A DNA stretch of 64,000 nt from Shewanella decolorationis S12 (GCF_000485795.1 NZ_AXZL01000049.1:1-64000), one strand, 5' to 3'; shown: positions 1 to 8,065, counted from the first letter of the stretch. Numbers and translations: made by a program. Notes: generated by a model from the sequence alone, not told the origin.

Positions 1-9
1 GGCTTAACC
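1..9 (+). rRNA. rrl: 23S rRNA, last bases only
   Basis: The window opens with ggcttaacc, the conserved 3' end of bacterial 23S rRNA. Only these last bases are inside the window; the exact end is uncertain by one or two bases. A 5S gene and a tRNA follow on the same strand, as expected for an rRNA operon. Confidence 0.7.
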
Positions 10-134
10 ATACAACCCAGATGGGTTTTACAAGCACTTAGCTTGAATATGAACACTTAAGAAGTGTAACTCAAACCAGCTTTCCGAATTTAATTTACTG
101 CCTGCGACAATAAGACGGGTAGTGAATAACAAAT
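10..134 (+). other. 23S-5S intergenic spacer
   Basis: This is the transcribed spacer between the 23S tail and 5S rRNA. It has no coding potential. It would carry the processing stems for 23S and 5S maturation, but I did not resolve a specific RNase III stem because most of the 23S partner strand is outside the window. Confidence 0.6.
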
Positions 135-253
135 TTGCTTGGTGACAATAGCATTGTGGTCCCACCTGATCCCATCCCGAACTCAGAAGTGAAACGCAAT
201 CGCGCCGATGGTAGTGTGGGGTCTCCCCATGTGAGAGTAGGTCATCGCCAAGC
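135..253 (+). rRNA. rrf: 5S ribosomal RNA
   Basis: The sequence matches the gammaproteobacterial 5S rRNA throughout. It has complementary ends (tgcttgg... / ...ccaagc), the conserved block cccacctgatcccat followed by ccgaactcagaagtgaaac, and the segment gccgatggtagtgtggggt. Length is about 119 nt, normal for the family. It lies between 23S and tRNA-Asp, so this is the distal part of an rrn operon. Confidence 0.97.
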
Positions 254-283
254 GCCTAATTTGGTCAATGACCAGACAGAGTT

Positions 284-360
284 GGAGCGGTAGTTCAGTT
301 GGTTAGAATACCGGCCTGTCACGCCGGGGGTCGCGGGTTCGAGTCCCGTCCGCTCCGCCA
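284..360 (+). tRNA. tRNA-Asp (anticodon GTC)
   Basis: This 77-nt gene has a 7-bp acceptor stem (ggagcgg with ccgctcc) and an encoded CCA end. The D arm contains agttcagttggttaga, the anticodon stem ccggc/gccgg carries GTC at 318-320, and the T arm reads ggttcgagtcc. It sits 30 nt after 5S rRNA, so it is probably co-transcribed with the rRNA operon. Distal tRNA-Asp genes are common in gammaproteobacterial rrn operons. Confidence 0.98.
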
Positions 361-371
361 ACACAAGAGAT

Positions 372-399
372 AAGCCTCATCGAAAGATGAGGCTTTTTT
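372..399 (+). terminator. Rho-independent terminator of the rRNA operon
   Basis: A perfect 10-bp stem (aagcctcatc / gatgaggctt) with a GAAA tetraloop is followed by a T run, 11 nt after the tRNA. It is a textbook intrinsic terminator that would end rRNA operon transcription. Confidence 0.93.
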
Positions 400-571
400 C
401 GTTTATGCATTGAATAAATTTACTCACCAGCTCAGTTTGATATCCATTAGCGTTGATGTTTTAGCGAATAGTGAAATAAATCTTTATCTCGCCTTGTTGA
501 AGTAGCCCCTTTTGCCCCAAGATAATCGGAAGTGCTGCAATCTGGTGGCGTTTATCACAGGAGTTTATGTC

Positions 572-1084
572 ATGCTTTATGATTTAACAGCTGTTCAATT
601 TAGCAAGATGCTGAAAAATTTGAGTCTTATTCTGGAGAAGGGTGAGGTTTTTGCCAACTTGAAGAAGGTGGATATGGCGGTGTTATTGAATTCCCGCTTA
701 GCCCCCGATCAATTTAATCTGATCCGTCAGATCCAGATCGCCTGTGATACCGCTAAGATTGGGGTCGCGCGTCTGACGGGTAATTTAGAAACTGTGCCTA
801 AGCATGATGATACTGAAACGACGCTACCTGAGCTGCAAGCACGTATTGCTTCTGTTATCGAGTACTTAGCTCAATTTACTGAGGCAGATTTTGCCGATGC
901 GGCGACTATCCATGTTTCTCAACCGCGTTGGGAAGGTAAGTATTTGACGGGGTATGAGTTTGCGATTGAGCATGCCATCCCGAACTTATATTTCCATGTG
1001 ACGACGGCCTATGCGATTCTGCGCCACAACGGTGTGGATGTGGGTAAGAAAGATTATCTTGGCCCTATGCCTTACAAGTCGTAA
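572..1084 (+). CDS. DUF1993 family protein (DinB-like fold)
   Basis: This 170-residue cytoplasmic protein belongs to the DUF1993 family, predicted to form a DinB-like helical bundle; no biochemical role is established. The C-terminal third carries the family pattern of a histidine/tyrosine helix (FHVTTAYAILRHNG) followed by GVDVGKKDYLG. I chose the ATG at 572 because aggag lies 8 nt upstream and the protein then begins MLYDLTAVQF, as relatives do; an in-frame extension back to 512 has no ribosome site. The gene stands alone between the rRNA operon and a convergent histidine kinase. Family assignment is by recognition of the sequence pattern. Confidence 0.85.
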   Translation: MLYDLTAVQFSKMLKNLSLILEKGEVFANLKKVDMAVLLNSRLAPDQFNLIRQIQIACDTAKIGVARLTGNLETVPKHDDTETTLPELQARIASVIEYLAQFTEADFADAATIHVSQPRWEGKYLTGYEFAIEHAIPNLYFHVTTAYAILRHNGVDVGKKDYLGPMPYKS

Positions 1085-1091
1085 AGCCCAT

Positions 1092-1121
1092 CGCACAGCA
1101 GAGCATTAGCTTTGCTGTGCG
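1092..1121. other. Hairpin between convergent genes
   Basis: A 9-bp perfect inverted repeat (cgcacagca / tgctgtgcg) with a 12-nt loop fills the gap between the DUF1993 gene and the 3' end of the histidine kinase. There is no T run on either strand, so it may be a weak terminator or an RNA-stabilising hairpin. Confidence 0.5.
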
Positions 1122-1122
1122 C

Positions 1123-2439
1123 TTAATGCGGCAGAGGCAATATCACGCTCACCTTTAGCCCGCCAAGTACTGAATGCGTAAAGCTAAGTTCCCCCTGATA
1201 ACTCTCGACAATATCTTTGCAAATCGACAGGCCTAAACCATGGCCTTGAATGCTCTCATCGAGCCGAATCCCTCGCTCCGTAATCACAGCTAAATCGCTA
1301 TCCGATACACCTTCGCCATCGTCGCTGACATCTATTTGATACGCTTGATTGCTGGTATTCGTCTGCTTAATACAAAGCTGTATCTGTCGATGTGCATGCT
1401 TGCAGGCGTTATCGAGCAGATTGCCAAGCAGTTCCAGCAAGTCGTCCCGGTCGAAGGGCATGACCAGTGTTTTATCAAACTGACTATCAATTTGACGCTC
1501 AGGATAGATGCGTTGCATCACTTGGATAAGTGGCGGCAGATCGTCATTGAGCACGGTAAAACGCCCAGGCGTTGAAAGCCCAACGATTTTAGTGCGTTTA
1601 AGCTCTCGCTCAATGATATGGTGCAGATCCGCGAGCACCTTACTGCCTTCGCGTCTTTGATCAGGCGCTAGGCTCTCGAGGTATGATTGAAGCCCTTGCA
1701 GAGGACGTTTCATTTCGTGGGCAAGATTACCCAAGGCATTGCGTGAACGTTGCACCCTCTGCCCAAGTTGATTCATGAGGCGTTCGATTTCCTCAATCAA
1801 GGGGCTAATTTCTGTTGGCGTGTGCTGGGTATCGATTTCTTGCCCTTGGAGCCGCAGTTGCCTGATGGCATCTGGCATTTGCTCTAGCGGTTTAAAGCCC
1901 CGTTTGAGCAACAGATGCTGGGCAAATAGCAGGATCATAATGGTCAGCAGTACCACTACCGCCGCAAAGCCTAGAAAGCGTAATTGGGTTTGCTCGAGCG
2001 AGCTTATGTCTTCCGTCACCCACAGGGTAATGGTTTGCCCATTCTTGACTATGGTCTGGCTGAACATCAGCCAGTGCTCCTGGCCTACGTATTGAGTGGC
2101 TTGTTGTTGCTCGCCAACTTTAAGATTGGGGAGTGAGACTGCATGGTCAAACAGCGAGCGCGAGCGTAATAACTGTTCACCGATGTTAATCGCAAAGTAG
2201 TGGCCCGAATTGACCCTGTGATACACATTGGGAAGCCTGTCGGCACTCAGTGTCCAAGTGCCATCGGCTTGCGGCTCTAGGGCGGAGATCAGGCTATCGG
2301 CATCGTGTTGCAGGCGCGAGGCAACAAAGTCTTGGGTTAAGATTTGAATGCCTTGAAACAGTAAATACAACAATAGCGCCATGGCGCAGGTGAGGGTGAT
2401 AAGCAGATTGCGGGTGAGGTAGGCTTTGAGTGAATACAC
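1123..2439 (-). CDS. Sensor histidine kinase, QseC/PmrB-like, of the SHP-DHC operon
   Basis: This 438-residue inner-membrane kinase has TM1 at about 10-32, a periplasmic sensor region to about 154, TM2 at about 155-177, and a HisKA domain whose phospho-accepting histidine is H241 (HEMKRPL). The HATPase domain follows, with an N box (NLLDNACKHA), a DDGEGV G1 motif and GHGLGLSI. It starts 2 nt after the response regulator stop, so the two are translationally coupled and form one signalling pair. It is the last gene of a minus-strand run that begins with cytochrome b, SHP and DHC. The stimulus is unknown; the neighbours suggest redox, NO or oxygen, but that is inference. Confidence 0.9.
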   Translation of the reverse strand: MYSLKAYLTRNLLITLTCAMALLLYLLFQGIQILTQDFVASRLQHDADSLISALEPQADGTWTLSADRLPNVYHRVNSGHYFAINIGEQLLRSRSLFDHAVSLPNLKVGEQQQATQYVGQEHWLMFSQTIVKNGQTITLWVTEDISSLEQTQLRFLGFAAVVVLLTIMILLFAQHLLLKRGFKPLEQMPDAIRQLRLQGQEIDTQHTPTEISPLIEEIERLMNQLGQRVQRSRNALGNLAHEMKRPLQGLQSYLESLAPDQRREGSKVLADLHHIIERELKRTKIVGLSTPGRFTVLNDDLPPLIQVMQRIYPERQIDSQFDKTLVMPFDRDDLLELLGNLLDNACKHAHRQIQLCIKQTNTSNQAYQIDVSDDGEGVSDSDLAVITERGIRLDESIQGHGLGLSICKDIVESYQGELSFTHSVLGGLKVSVILPLPH

Positions 2440-2441
2440 GC

Positions 2442-3104
2442 TTAGGCATCCTTGAGTCGATAACCTTGGCCGCGTCGCGTTTCGATATAGTCTTTGCCTA
2501 GGCGTTGGCGGAGTCGGTTGACGTACACTTCAATCACATTGCTGTCTTTGATTTGTTCCTCTTCGTAAATGCGCTCACTCAACTCGGATTTGGACACAAT
2601 CTTAGTCGGGTTGGCCATTAAATAATGCAGCAGGCGGTACTCAATCTTAGTCAGCTCGATAACGTCCCCTTCGGCATTGGTCACCGCTTGTTTATCCACA
2701 TCGAGGGAGACGCCCGCATGTTGCAGCAGGTTGTCGGCACGGCCAAAGTGGCGGCGGATCAGCGCTTCTAATCTGGCGAGCAGCTCCTCAACATGGAAAG
2801 GTTTACCGAGATAATCGTCGGCGCCTGCCTTAAGGCCATCGACGCGTTCGTGCCAAGCATCGCGAGCCGTAAGAATTAACACTGGCATCAGCAGGCCCTT
2901 TTGGCGCCATTGGCTCAGTACGCTTAAGCCCGGCTTACCGGGCAAGCCTAAATCGAGGATCACCGCTTCGAAGGCTTCTTCCTCACCAAGAAAAGCGCCA
3001 TCGATACCGTTATTGGCATGTTCAACCGTGTAGCCCGCCTTGTTAAGGGCGGGAATGAGCCGAGCCACTAAGTCGGCATCATCTTCAATCAAGAGTAAGC
3101 GCAT
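2442..3104 (-). CDS. OmpR-family response regulator, PmrA/QseB-like
   Basis: This 220-residue protein has an N-terminal receiver domain (acidic pocket E7-D8-D9, phospho-acceptor D51 in LDLGLPG, KPF at about 101) and a C-terminal winged helix ending in the usual YIETRRGQGYRL. Sequence flavour is closest to PmrA/QseB. Its start codon overlaps the stop of the PepSY gene by one base (TGATG) and its stop is 2 nt before the kinase gene. A PmrA-type direct repeat lies upstream of the operon's first gene, which suggests that the regulator controls its own operon. Confidence 0.93.
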   Translation of the reverse strand: MRLLLIEDDADLVARLIPALNKAGYTVEHANNGIDGAFLGEEEAFEAVILDLGLPGKPGLSVLSQWRQKGLLMPVLILTARDAWHERVDGLKAGADDYLGKPFHVEELLARLEALIRRHFGRADNLLQHAGVSLDVDKQAVTNAEGDVIELTKIEYRLLHYLMANPTKIVSKSELSERIYEEEQIKDSNVIEVYVNRLRQRLGKDYIETRRGQGYRLKDA

Positions 3105-3409
3105 CAGTCGACCTTTTCCTTAAGCCATTCACCCGTTTTGGCATCAATCTTAATCTCATAGACAATGCCATCGTCGCGCAGGATTTCGAGTTCATAGATG
3201 ATGCGCCCGTGCTTTTGCTCGACCTCGAGGTCGAGCAAGCGCCCCTTAAGGCGCGACTCATAGCGTTGCATTATGGTGTCAAAGGGTAATACTTTACCCT
3301 CCTTCACCCATTCGACCACTTTGTTGGAGAGGTCTTCATCATGGGCTAGACAGCTTGGGCTGTTAATCATCCCAGCGACCAAAGCCAGGAATATTAACGG
3401 TATCTTCAT
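3104..3409 (-). CDS. Small periplasmic PepSY-domain protein
   Basis: This 101-residue protein has a signal peptide (about 1-22, ending SPSCLA) and one PepSY-like unit at about 45-97, with the typical pattern GRIIYELEIL...IYEIKID-type strands and a closing DAKTGEWLK. PepSY domains are thought to bind or inhibit proteins in the envelope; many sit beside two-component genes. The start ATG (3407-3409) is inside the end of the DHC gene, giving a 47-nt overlap in another frame, and the stop overlaps the regulator start. A longer in-frame extension has no signal peptide and was rejected. It may modulate the kinase or DHC/SHP; this is inference. Confidence 0.85.
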   Translation of the reverse strand: MKIPLIFLALVAGMINSPSCLAHDEDLSNKVVEWVKEGKVLPFDTIMQRYESRLKGRLLDLEVEQKHGRIIYELEILRDDGIVYEIKIDAKTGEWLKEKVD

Positions 3410-3926
3410 CGAATATGCCCTTCTCTGCGAGGTTATGGCAATTGCTGCATTGGCTGAATGAGCCGACTTTGGGGTTATCTTGCACCATGCGTCTTGGGAG
3501 CTCATCGTGCTTACGGATAAAAAATGCTTGCTCGGTAATTTTTTGCGGCCCCATGCCAGCAATCAAAGGTTTGCTATTTTTCATCACCTTACCATTTTGC
3601 GCAGCATGTTGAACGAGATATTGCTCAATTCTAGCCGCTGCTTCAGGCGCTAGGCTGGCATCATCACCAAAGTGATTGCTTAGGTTGCTGGTAATTGCCT
3701 GCCATTTTTCGGCGGGCAGTAAATTTGCGGGATACGCCATATGGCAACTACCGCATTCTGCCGAGTATTCTGCATTTTGTGGGATAGCTTGATTCAGCTC
3801 TCGACCATCGTCGGCATAACCTGTACTGGTAAAGGTCAAGCTGAGACCTACGGCGCCTATCGCAAGGGCGAGGGCGGTGAGTGTGGAACCTACAATCCAG
3901 CTTAGGGGATGGGCTTGTTTAGTCAT
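3363..3926 (-). CDS. Diheme cytochrome c (DHC)
   Basis: This 187-residue periplasmic cytochrome has an N-terminal signal or anchor segment at about 9-38 and two c-type haem sites, CGSCH (58-62) and CSNCH (160-164). Length, haem spacing and position beside SHP fit the DHC family, the known electron donor to SHP. It lies 47 nt after the SHP gene and its last 47 nt overlap the PepSY gene. An aggaaa ribosome site precedes the ATG. It probably carries electrons from the membrane cytochrome b to SHP. Confidence 0.92.
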   Translation of the reverse strand: MTKQAHPLSWIVGSTLTALALAIGAVGLSLTFTSTGYADDGRELNQAIPQNAEYSAECGSCHMAYPANLLPAEKWQAITSNLSNHFGDDASLAPEAAARIEQYLVQHAAQNGKVMKNSKPLIAGMGPQKITEQAFFIRKHDELPRRMVQDNPKVGSFSQCSNCHNLAEKGIFDEDTVNIPGFGRWDD

Positions 3927-3973
3927 GATATTTCCTTAGGTTTTACTGATTAAAATGAATGTGAATAACGCCG

Positions 3974-4408
3974 TTATTGCAAACTGAGCCACAGCAGTAC
4001 GTCGCCTTTCTCTTGAGGCGTGCACTCGCGTTTAAAGGTCCAGTTACAGTTGCGGGTAAACCATTTCTCAATCTTGGCTGCATCGGTTAAACGGTTACTG
4101 GTGAGTGACGGCGCCATGGCCTCGATGGGCTTTCGGGTGTTTTGATGCATGCCTGGGTCTGTCACTTTGGCTGTGTGGCAGCTGGCACAGCTGCGATTCT
4201 CACTCTGCTGTAGCCACAGTGCTTGTCCAGCCGCGGCGCTAAAGGGGCCTGCGCCTTGTGCTTGATATTGTTGCAGTTGTAAGCCGATTCGCTCGGCGCT
4301 GAGTGGCAAGCTGGCGACCTTGGTATTGGCGGCACTGGCATTAACACTGCTGAGCAATACCGCTGTTAGTGCCAATCCCATCAGGCTTTTATTCAGGTTG
4401 TTGTTCAT
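3974..4408 (-). CDS. SHP-type monohaem cytochrome c (DUF1924)
   Basis: This 144-residue periplasmic protein has a signal peptide (about 1-26, ending SVNASA) and one haem motif CASCH (74-78). Downstream cysteines C121 and C129 can form the disulphide typical of SHP (sphaeroides haem protein). In characterised SHP the sixth haem ligand is an asparagine that moves away so that oxygen or NO can bind. The order cytochrome b, SHP, DHC is the conserved arrangement of this system. Its physiological substrate is not settled. Confidence 0.9.
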   Translation of the reverse strand: MNNNLNKSLMGLALTAVLLSSVNASAANTKVASLPLSAERIGLQLQQYQAQGAGPFSAAAGQALWLQQSENRSCASCHTAKVTDPGMHQNTRKPIEAMAPSLTSNRLTDAAKIEKWFTRNCNWTFKRECTPQEKGDVLLWLSLQ

Positions 4409-4458
4409 GTCTAACTCCTTTGAACGGTCGATTTCGACGGTTATTGATGTTCATCTTG

Positions 4459-5037
4459 TTAGATCAGTGGGCGCTGCTTTTTACCGGTCAGCATGGCTCT
4501 AACGAGGTTTTCCTTATGCAGCAGGCTGCTGACGATCACGCCGCCGACATGGATGACGATAAGAAACAGGCTAAAGTTGGCGAAAAACTCATGTACTTCC
4601 TTCAGGGCGCCCTCGGGCCAAGTGGCGAAAAAGCTTGTGGCCAGAGGACCTTGGCCATCGGTGGCATAAAGTGCCATGCCGGAGAAGCCAGTGAACCCTA
4701 TGCTGAGGATCAGGGCGACTATCATGAGTGCGCCTGCGGGATTGTGGCCGATATAATCCTTAGCCTTGCCCGTGAAGAGTTCTTTCAGGTAAGCCCATGC
4801 GATGCTCGGACGGGTGACAAAGTTGATAAAACGCGCATGGTGAGTGCCAATCACACCCCATAACAGGCGAAATACCAGTAGGGTTAAGATGCTGTAGCCA
4901 GCGTAACTGTGGATATTCATCCATTCGTCTTCACCTTCGGTGAGGTAGGCTAAGGTAAAAAAGCCCACCAATGACCAGTGAAAGATACGGATCAAGGGAT
5001 CCCAGACTTTGATGTTTTGCTGCATATTTGAGGACAT
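4459..5037 (-). CDS. Cytochrome b561-type membrane protein of the SHP-DHC system
   Basis: This 192-residue inner-membrane protein has four predicted helices (about 15-32, 44-64, 102-122, 150-172) and well-placed haem-ligand histidines H20, H43, H149 and H163, plus the family motif GHNPAG at 97-102. It belongs to the b561/NiFe-hydrogenase cytochrome b group. It is the first gene of the six-gene operon and would pass quinol electrons to DHC and SHP. A ggag ribosome site lies 9 nt before the ATG. Confidence 0.92.
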   Translation of the reverse strand: MSSNMQQNIKVWDPLIRIFHWSLVGFFTLAYLTEGEDEWMNIHSYAGYSILTLLVFRLLWGVIGTHHARFINFVTRPSIAWAYLKELFTGKAKDYIGHNPAGALMIVALILSIGFTGFSGMALYATDGQGPLATSFFATWPEGALKEVHEFFANFSLFLIVIHVGGVIVSSLLHKENLVRAMLTGKKQRPLI

Positions 5038-5084
5038 GATCTGTTGCTCCTAAGGTGGTGTGCTTGCAGGCTACTAAAGCCAAA

Positions 5085-5101
5085 CTTAAACGGCGCTTAA
5101 A
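5085..5101. promoter_or_regulatory. PmrA/QseB-type direct repeat upstream of the cytochrome operon
   Basis: Two CTTAAA repeats start exactly 11 nt apart (5085 and 5096). This fits the YTTAA-N6-YTTAA pattern bound by PmrA/QseB-type regulators, and it lies 48 nt upstream of the cytochrome b start. The operon encodes such a regulator, so autoregulation is likely; this is inference from motif and context. Confidence 0.55.
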
Positions 5102-5243
5102 TTTTGCGGAGTGAACTTGCCTGGAGTTCTGATGAGTGAACTGGGTAAATAAGTGAGAAATCCATCGAACTAAGCTTGTTAAGCTATTGGTATTCAGCTA
5201 GATTTTGCCGCTTCATCTTCGAGAGGTAAGGGATTAACCGTTT

Positions 5244-5666
5244 ATGCCAGTCCATCTTTTTAGCCGTCGGCCCGATCGAAAATCTTTTTTAATTTATGCG
5301 GTGTTGCTGTTTATCATCGAAGTGTTGATCGCGCGTTTTGCGCCTCCGGGGTTTATTCGCGGTTTTGTCGGTGACGTGTTAGTGGTGATCCTGTTGTTTT
5401 GCATGGCGCGCACGCTGGTGCCCGTGGTGAATGCAAAAGGGGAGTCAATCAATCGGTTTTGGCACACGCCATGGTTGGCGCTGGCTGTGCTGCTGTTTGC
5501 CTTCGCTATTGAATTTGGCCAGTATTGGGGCTTAGTGGACAAACTGGGACTGGGCGGCAATCGTTTAGCGCGAATCGTGATTGGTAGCCATTTCGATCCA
5601 CTCGACTTGCTAGCGTATTTTGTCGGATACCTAATTTTGATGGGCTTGTATTGGAAGCGAAATTAG
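5244..5666 (+). CDS. DUF2809 membrane protein
   Basis: This 140-residue inner-membrane protein has four predicted helices (about 14-32, 40-60, 75-95, 118-137). It shows the DUF2809 landmarks RGFVGDVLVV (about 39-48) and FAIEFGQYWG followed by DPLDLLAYFVGY. Function is unknown for the family. It diverges from the cytochrome b gene and is followed 28 nt later by an unrelated hypothetical gene on the same strand, so the two may share a transcript. Confidence 0.85.
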   Translation: MPVHLFSRRPDRKSFLIYAVLLFIIEVLIARFAPPGFIRGFVGDVLVVILLFCMARTLVPVVNAKGESINRFWHTPWLALAVLLFAFAIEFGQYWGLVDKLGLGGNRLARIVIGSHFDPLDLLAYFVGYLILMGLYWKRN

Positions 5667-5694
5667 CGATTTCAAGGCACTGGGAGGATACCGC

Positions 5695-6183
5695 ATGCAG
5701 CCGATAACTGCCTTCACACTGCGAGTGTCCGATACCGAGGCGCTCACTCAGCCTTTATATTTCAATCAGCAAGTTGCTGGGGTCAACATCGCAGGAAGGC
5801 AGCTTGAAGCCCAGTACTGCTGCACCTTACCCAATGGCGCCCAAGGCTATTTACTGCTGACCTCCTACGATTGCCCCTTTGAAGAGTCGACCGAGTGCAG
5901 CCTGCTCGATGCAAATTTTAAATTAGTGGCGAGTCGTTCCCTCTCGCAGAGCTATCATTCGTTTTTACTCTATGCCCATTGGCCAGTTTCGGATAATGGC
6001 CTGCGGCTGCATTACTACGATCAGCTAGTTTGGGATTTGCATATTCTGCCAAGCCGTCTAGGTAGGTTCGGCGGGCCACGTCTCGAATTTAACCCAATAG
6101 CCAAGCCTGAGTGCGATCCCCGCACGGCAAGCTCGATGGCGGAACTGTCGCAGCGGTTAGCGAATATCGAGACTGGCCGTTAA
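5695..6183 (+). CDS. Conserved hypothetical protein
   Basis: I do not recognise a family for this 162-residue protein. It has no signal peptide or membrane segment. The sequence is rich in aromatic residues and beta-type pattern (GYLLLTSYDCPF, SYHSFLLYAHWPV, LRLHYYDQLVWDLHILP), so a soluble beta-rich fold is likely. A ggagg ribosome site 8 nt upstream supports the ATG. It follows the DUF2809 gene and its stop overlaps the stop of the convergent LysR gene by 4 nt. Confidence 0.75.
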   Translation: MQPITAFTLRVSDTEALTQPLYFNQQVAGVNIAGRQLEAQYCCTLPNGAQGYLLLTSYDCPFEESTECSLLDANFKLVASRSLSQSYHSFLLYAHWPVSDNGLRLHYYDQLVWDLHILPSRLGRFGGPRLEFNPIAKPECDPRTASSMAELSQRLANIETGR

Positions 6184-7097
6184 CGCGATACTAAAAAAGG
6201 CGTTAGCAGCTCGGTTAACCAAGCCATAAATACCTGAAGGCGTTTCGAAAGATGGCGTCTATGGGGATAGAGCAAGCTCACTGGCATTGAGGGCGCAGGG
6301 TAATCTGGCAAGATCTCAATCAGTTCGCCAGTTTGGAGATATTTAGCCACCCCAATATTCGGCGCTTGAATAATCCCTAATCCTGCGAGACAGGCCGCGC
6401 TGTAGGCATCGGCATTATTGACTGTGATTAGCTTAGGTAAGGCTAGGGCGCATAGTTCGTGATTATCTTGGCTCAGATACTCAAATCCTGAATCGCTGCC
6501 GCCTAACTGGCCAACGTAGTGGATAAGCTTATGCCCTTGGCTAAGCTCTTCTAAACTCGATGGTTTGCCGTATTTTGCGATGTAGCTTGGGCTAACGCAG
6601 TTAAGCATCTTAAAGTGGCCAATCTTTTTGGCGATAACGCCTTCTTGCAGCACGCTGCCAACGCGGATCACGCAGTCAAAACCTTCGGCGACGATATCGA
6701 CTTTACGGTCGGTGCTGCTTAGCTCCAACTCAATTTGGGGATATTGTTCAATAAAGGCAGGAAGATGGGGAAGCACTAAGTTTCGCGCAATCCCTGTGGA
6801 CATATCGACTCTTAAGCGACCGGAAACTTGCGCCGCCTGCAGTTGGAAGAGGCTTTCTAATTCTTGATAGTCGGTGAGCAAGTTTTTGCAGCGCTCATAA
6901 CAACTTATACCGTCTTGAGTGAGGCGCACCGTGCGGGTGGTGCGTTGCAGTAAGCGTGCCCCTAGTGCGGTTTCGAACTGAGCCACTACATTCGACACAT
7001 GGGTTTTCGACAGACCAAGGCTGATACTGGCTTGAGTAAAACTCTCTAATTCAGCCACCCGCATAAAAATTTGCATGGCTTGTAGTCTATCTTGCAT
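6180..7097 (-). CDS. LysR-family transcriptional regulator
   Basis: This 305-residue protein has the N-terminal LysR winged helix (about 1-62; FTQASISLGLSKTHVSNVVAQ recognition region) and a C-terminal periplasmic-binding-like effector domain (about 90-295). The LQRTTRTVRLTQDG linker is typical of the CrgA-like branch that often controls short-chain dehydrogenases. It is divergent from an SDR gene with a 137-bp gap, so it most likely regulates that gene and itself. The effector is unknown. Confidence 0.92.
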   Translation of the reverse strand: MQDRLQAMQIFMRVAELESFTQASISLGLSKTHVSNVVAQFETALGARLLQRTTRTVRLTQDGISCYERCKNLLTDYQELESLFQLQAAQVSGRLRVDMSTGIARNLVLPHLPAFIEQYPQIELELSSTDRKVDIVAEGFDCVIRVGSVLQEGVIAKKIGHFKMLNCVSPSYIAKYGKPSSLEELSQGHKLIHYVGQLGGSDSGFEYLSQDNHELCALALPKLITVNNADAYSAACLAGLGIIQAPNIGVAKYLQTGELIEILPDYPAPSMPVSLLYPHRRHLSKRLQVFMAWLTELLTPFLVSR

Positions 7098-7234
7098 CGC
7101 AATTGTTCTCTATTGGCTAACAGTCTTGCCATTTATAGTGTGTTTATCCCTCTTTGTGCAAGTAATAAGCTGTGTGCTGTGGGATCGCCATGCTGTGCGG
7201 CGGCATTAACATAGATGAATGAAGAGGATACACA

Positions 7235-7996
7235 ATGAACACAACTCCCATCGCGCTGATCACAGGTGCAAGCCGTGGTTTAGGTAAAAATGCGGCCCTG
7301 ACCTTAGCCGCCCAAGGTGTTGATATTATTCTAACTTACCAAAGTAATACCGCTGCGGCCGCCGAGGTGGTAGCGGAAATTGAATGGCATGGACGCAAGG
7401 CCGTCGCTTTACCGTTAGATGTGGGTGATAGCCAGTCCTTTAGTGATTTTTCGCTGCGCGTAAAAGCCGCACTCGAACAGACTTGGCAGCGGGATAGTTT
7501 TGACTATCTCGTTAATAATGCTGGGATTGGTATCCATGTGCCTATGGCTGAAACCAGTGTGGAGCAGTTTGATACTCTGATGAATATCCATGTCAAAGGA
7601 CCTTTCTTTTTAACTCAGGCGTTGCTGCCTCTGCTTGCCGATAACGGCAGTATTATCAATGTCTCTACGGGGTTAACGCGCTTTGCTGTCCCGGGGTTTG
7701 GCGCCTACGCCACCATGAAAGGCGCGGTCGAAACCATGACCAAATACTGGGCGAAGGAGCTTGGTCCACGCGGGATCCGCGTCAATGTGCTGGCTCCCGG
7801 TGCGATAGAAACGGACTTTGGTGGTGGTGCCGTGCGGGATAATCCACAAATGAATGAGTTTTTAGCGCAGCAAACGGCTTTGGGGCGGGTGGGGTTACCC
7901 GAGGATATTGGCGGCGCAATCAGTGTCTTGTTGTCACCCGCCGCGGCGTGGATAAACGCCCAGCGTATCGAGGCTTCTGGCGGTATGTTCTTATAG
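7235..7996 (+). CDS. Short-chain dehydrogenase/reductase (SDR)
   Basis: This 253-residue NAD(P)-dependent oxidoreductase has the classical SDR signature: TGASRGLG (10-17), NNAG (94-97), catalytic S144, Y158 and K162 (YATMK), and the PG segment at 188-189. The C terminus (RIEASGGMFL) is typical of the FabG-like group. An agagga ribosome site supports the ATG. It is divergent from a LysR gene that probably controls it. Substrate cannot be told from sequence. Confidence 0.93.
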   Translation: MNTTPIALITGASRGLGKNAALTLAAQGVDIILTYQSNTAAAAEVVAEIEWHGRKAVALPLDVGDSQSFSDFSLRVKAALEQTWQRDSFDYLVNNAGIGIHVPMAETSVEQFDTLMNIHVKGPFFLTQALLPLLADNGSIINVSTGLTRFAVPGFGAYATMKGAVETMTKYWAKELGPRGIRVNVLAPGAIETDFGGGAVRDNPQMNEFLAQQTALGRVGLPEDIGGAISVLLSPAAAWINAQRIEASGGMFL

Positions 7997-8015
7997 TTCA
8001 ATGCGATAAAAATAG

Positions 8016-8038
8016 AGAAAGGGCCCATGGCCCTTTCT
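8016..8038. terminator. Bidirectional hairpin between SDR and aldehyde dehydrogenase genes
   Basis: A 10-bp perfect stem (agaaagggcc / ggccctttct) with a 3-nt loop lies between two convergent genes. On the minus strand it runs into ctatttttatcgc, a fair U-rich tail; on the plus strand the tail is weak. It probably ends the aldehyde dehydrogenase transcript. Confidence 0.7.
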
Positions 8039-8065
8039 TGTGAGCAAGGCAAAGTTTCCGTTTGG

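Noticed and set aside
3410..3562. Upstream extension of the PepSY gene to give 152 residues
   Set aside because: The extension overlaps the DHC gene heavily, lacks a signal peptide at its start, and the internal ATG has a normal one.
4369..4863. 164-residue ORF antisense to cytochrome b and SHP
   Set aside because: The opposite strand encodes well-supported haem proteins; this frame has no ribosome site or family pattern and is a shadow.
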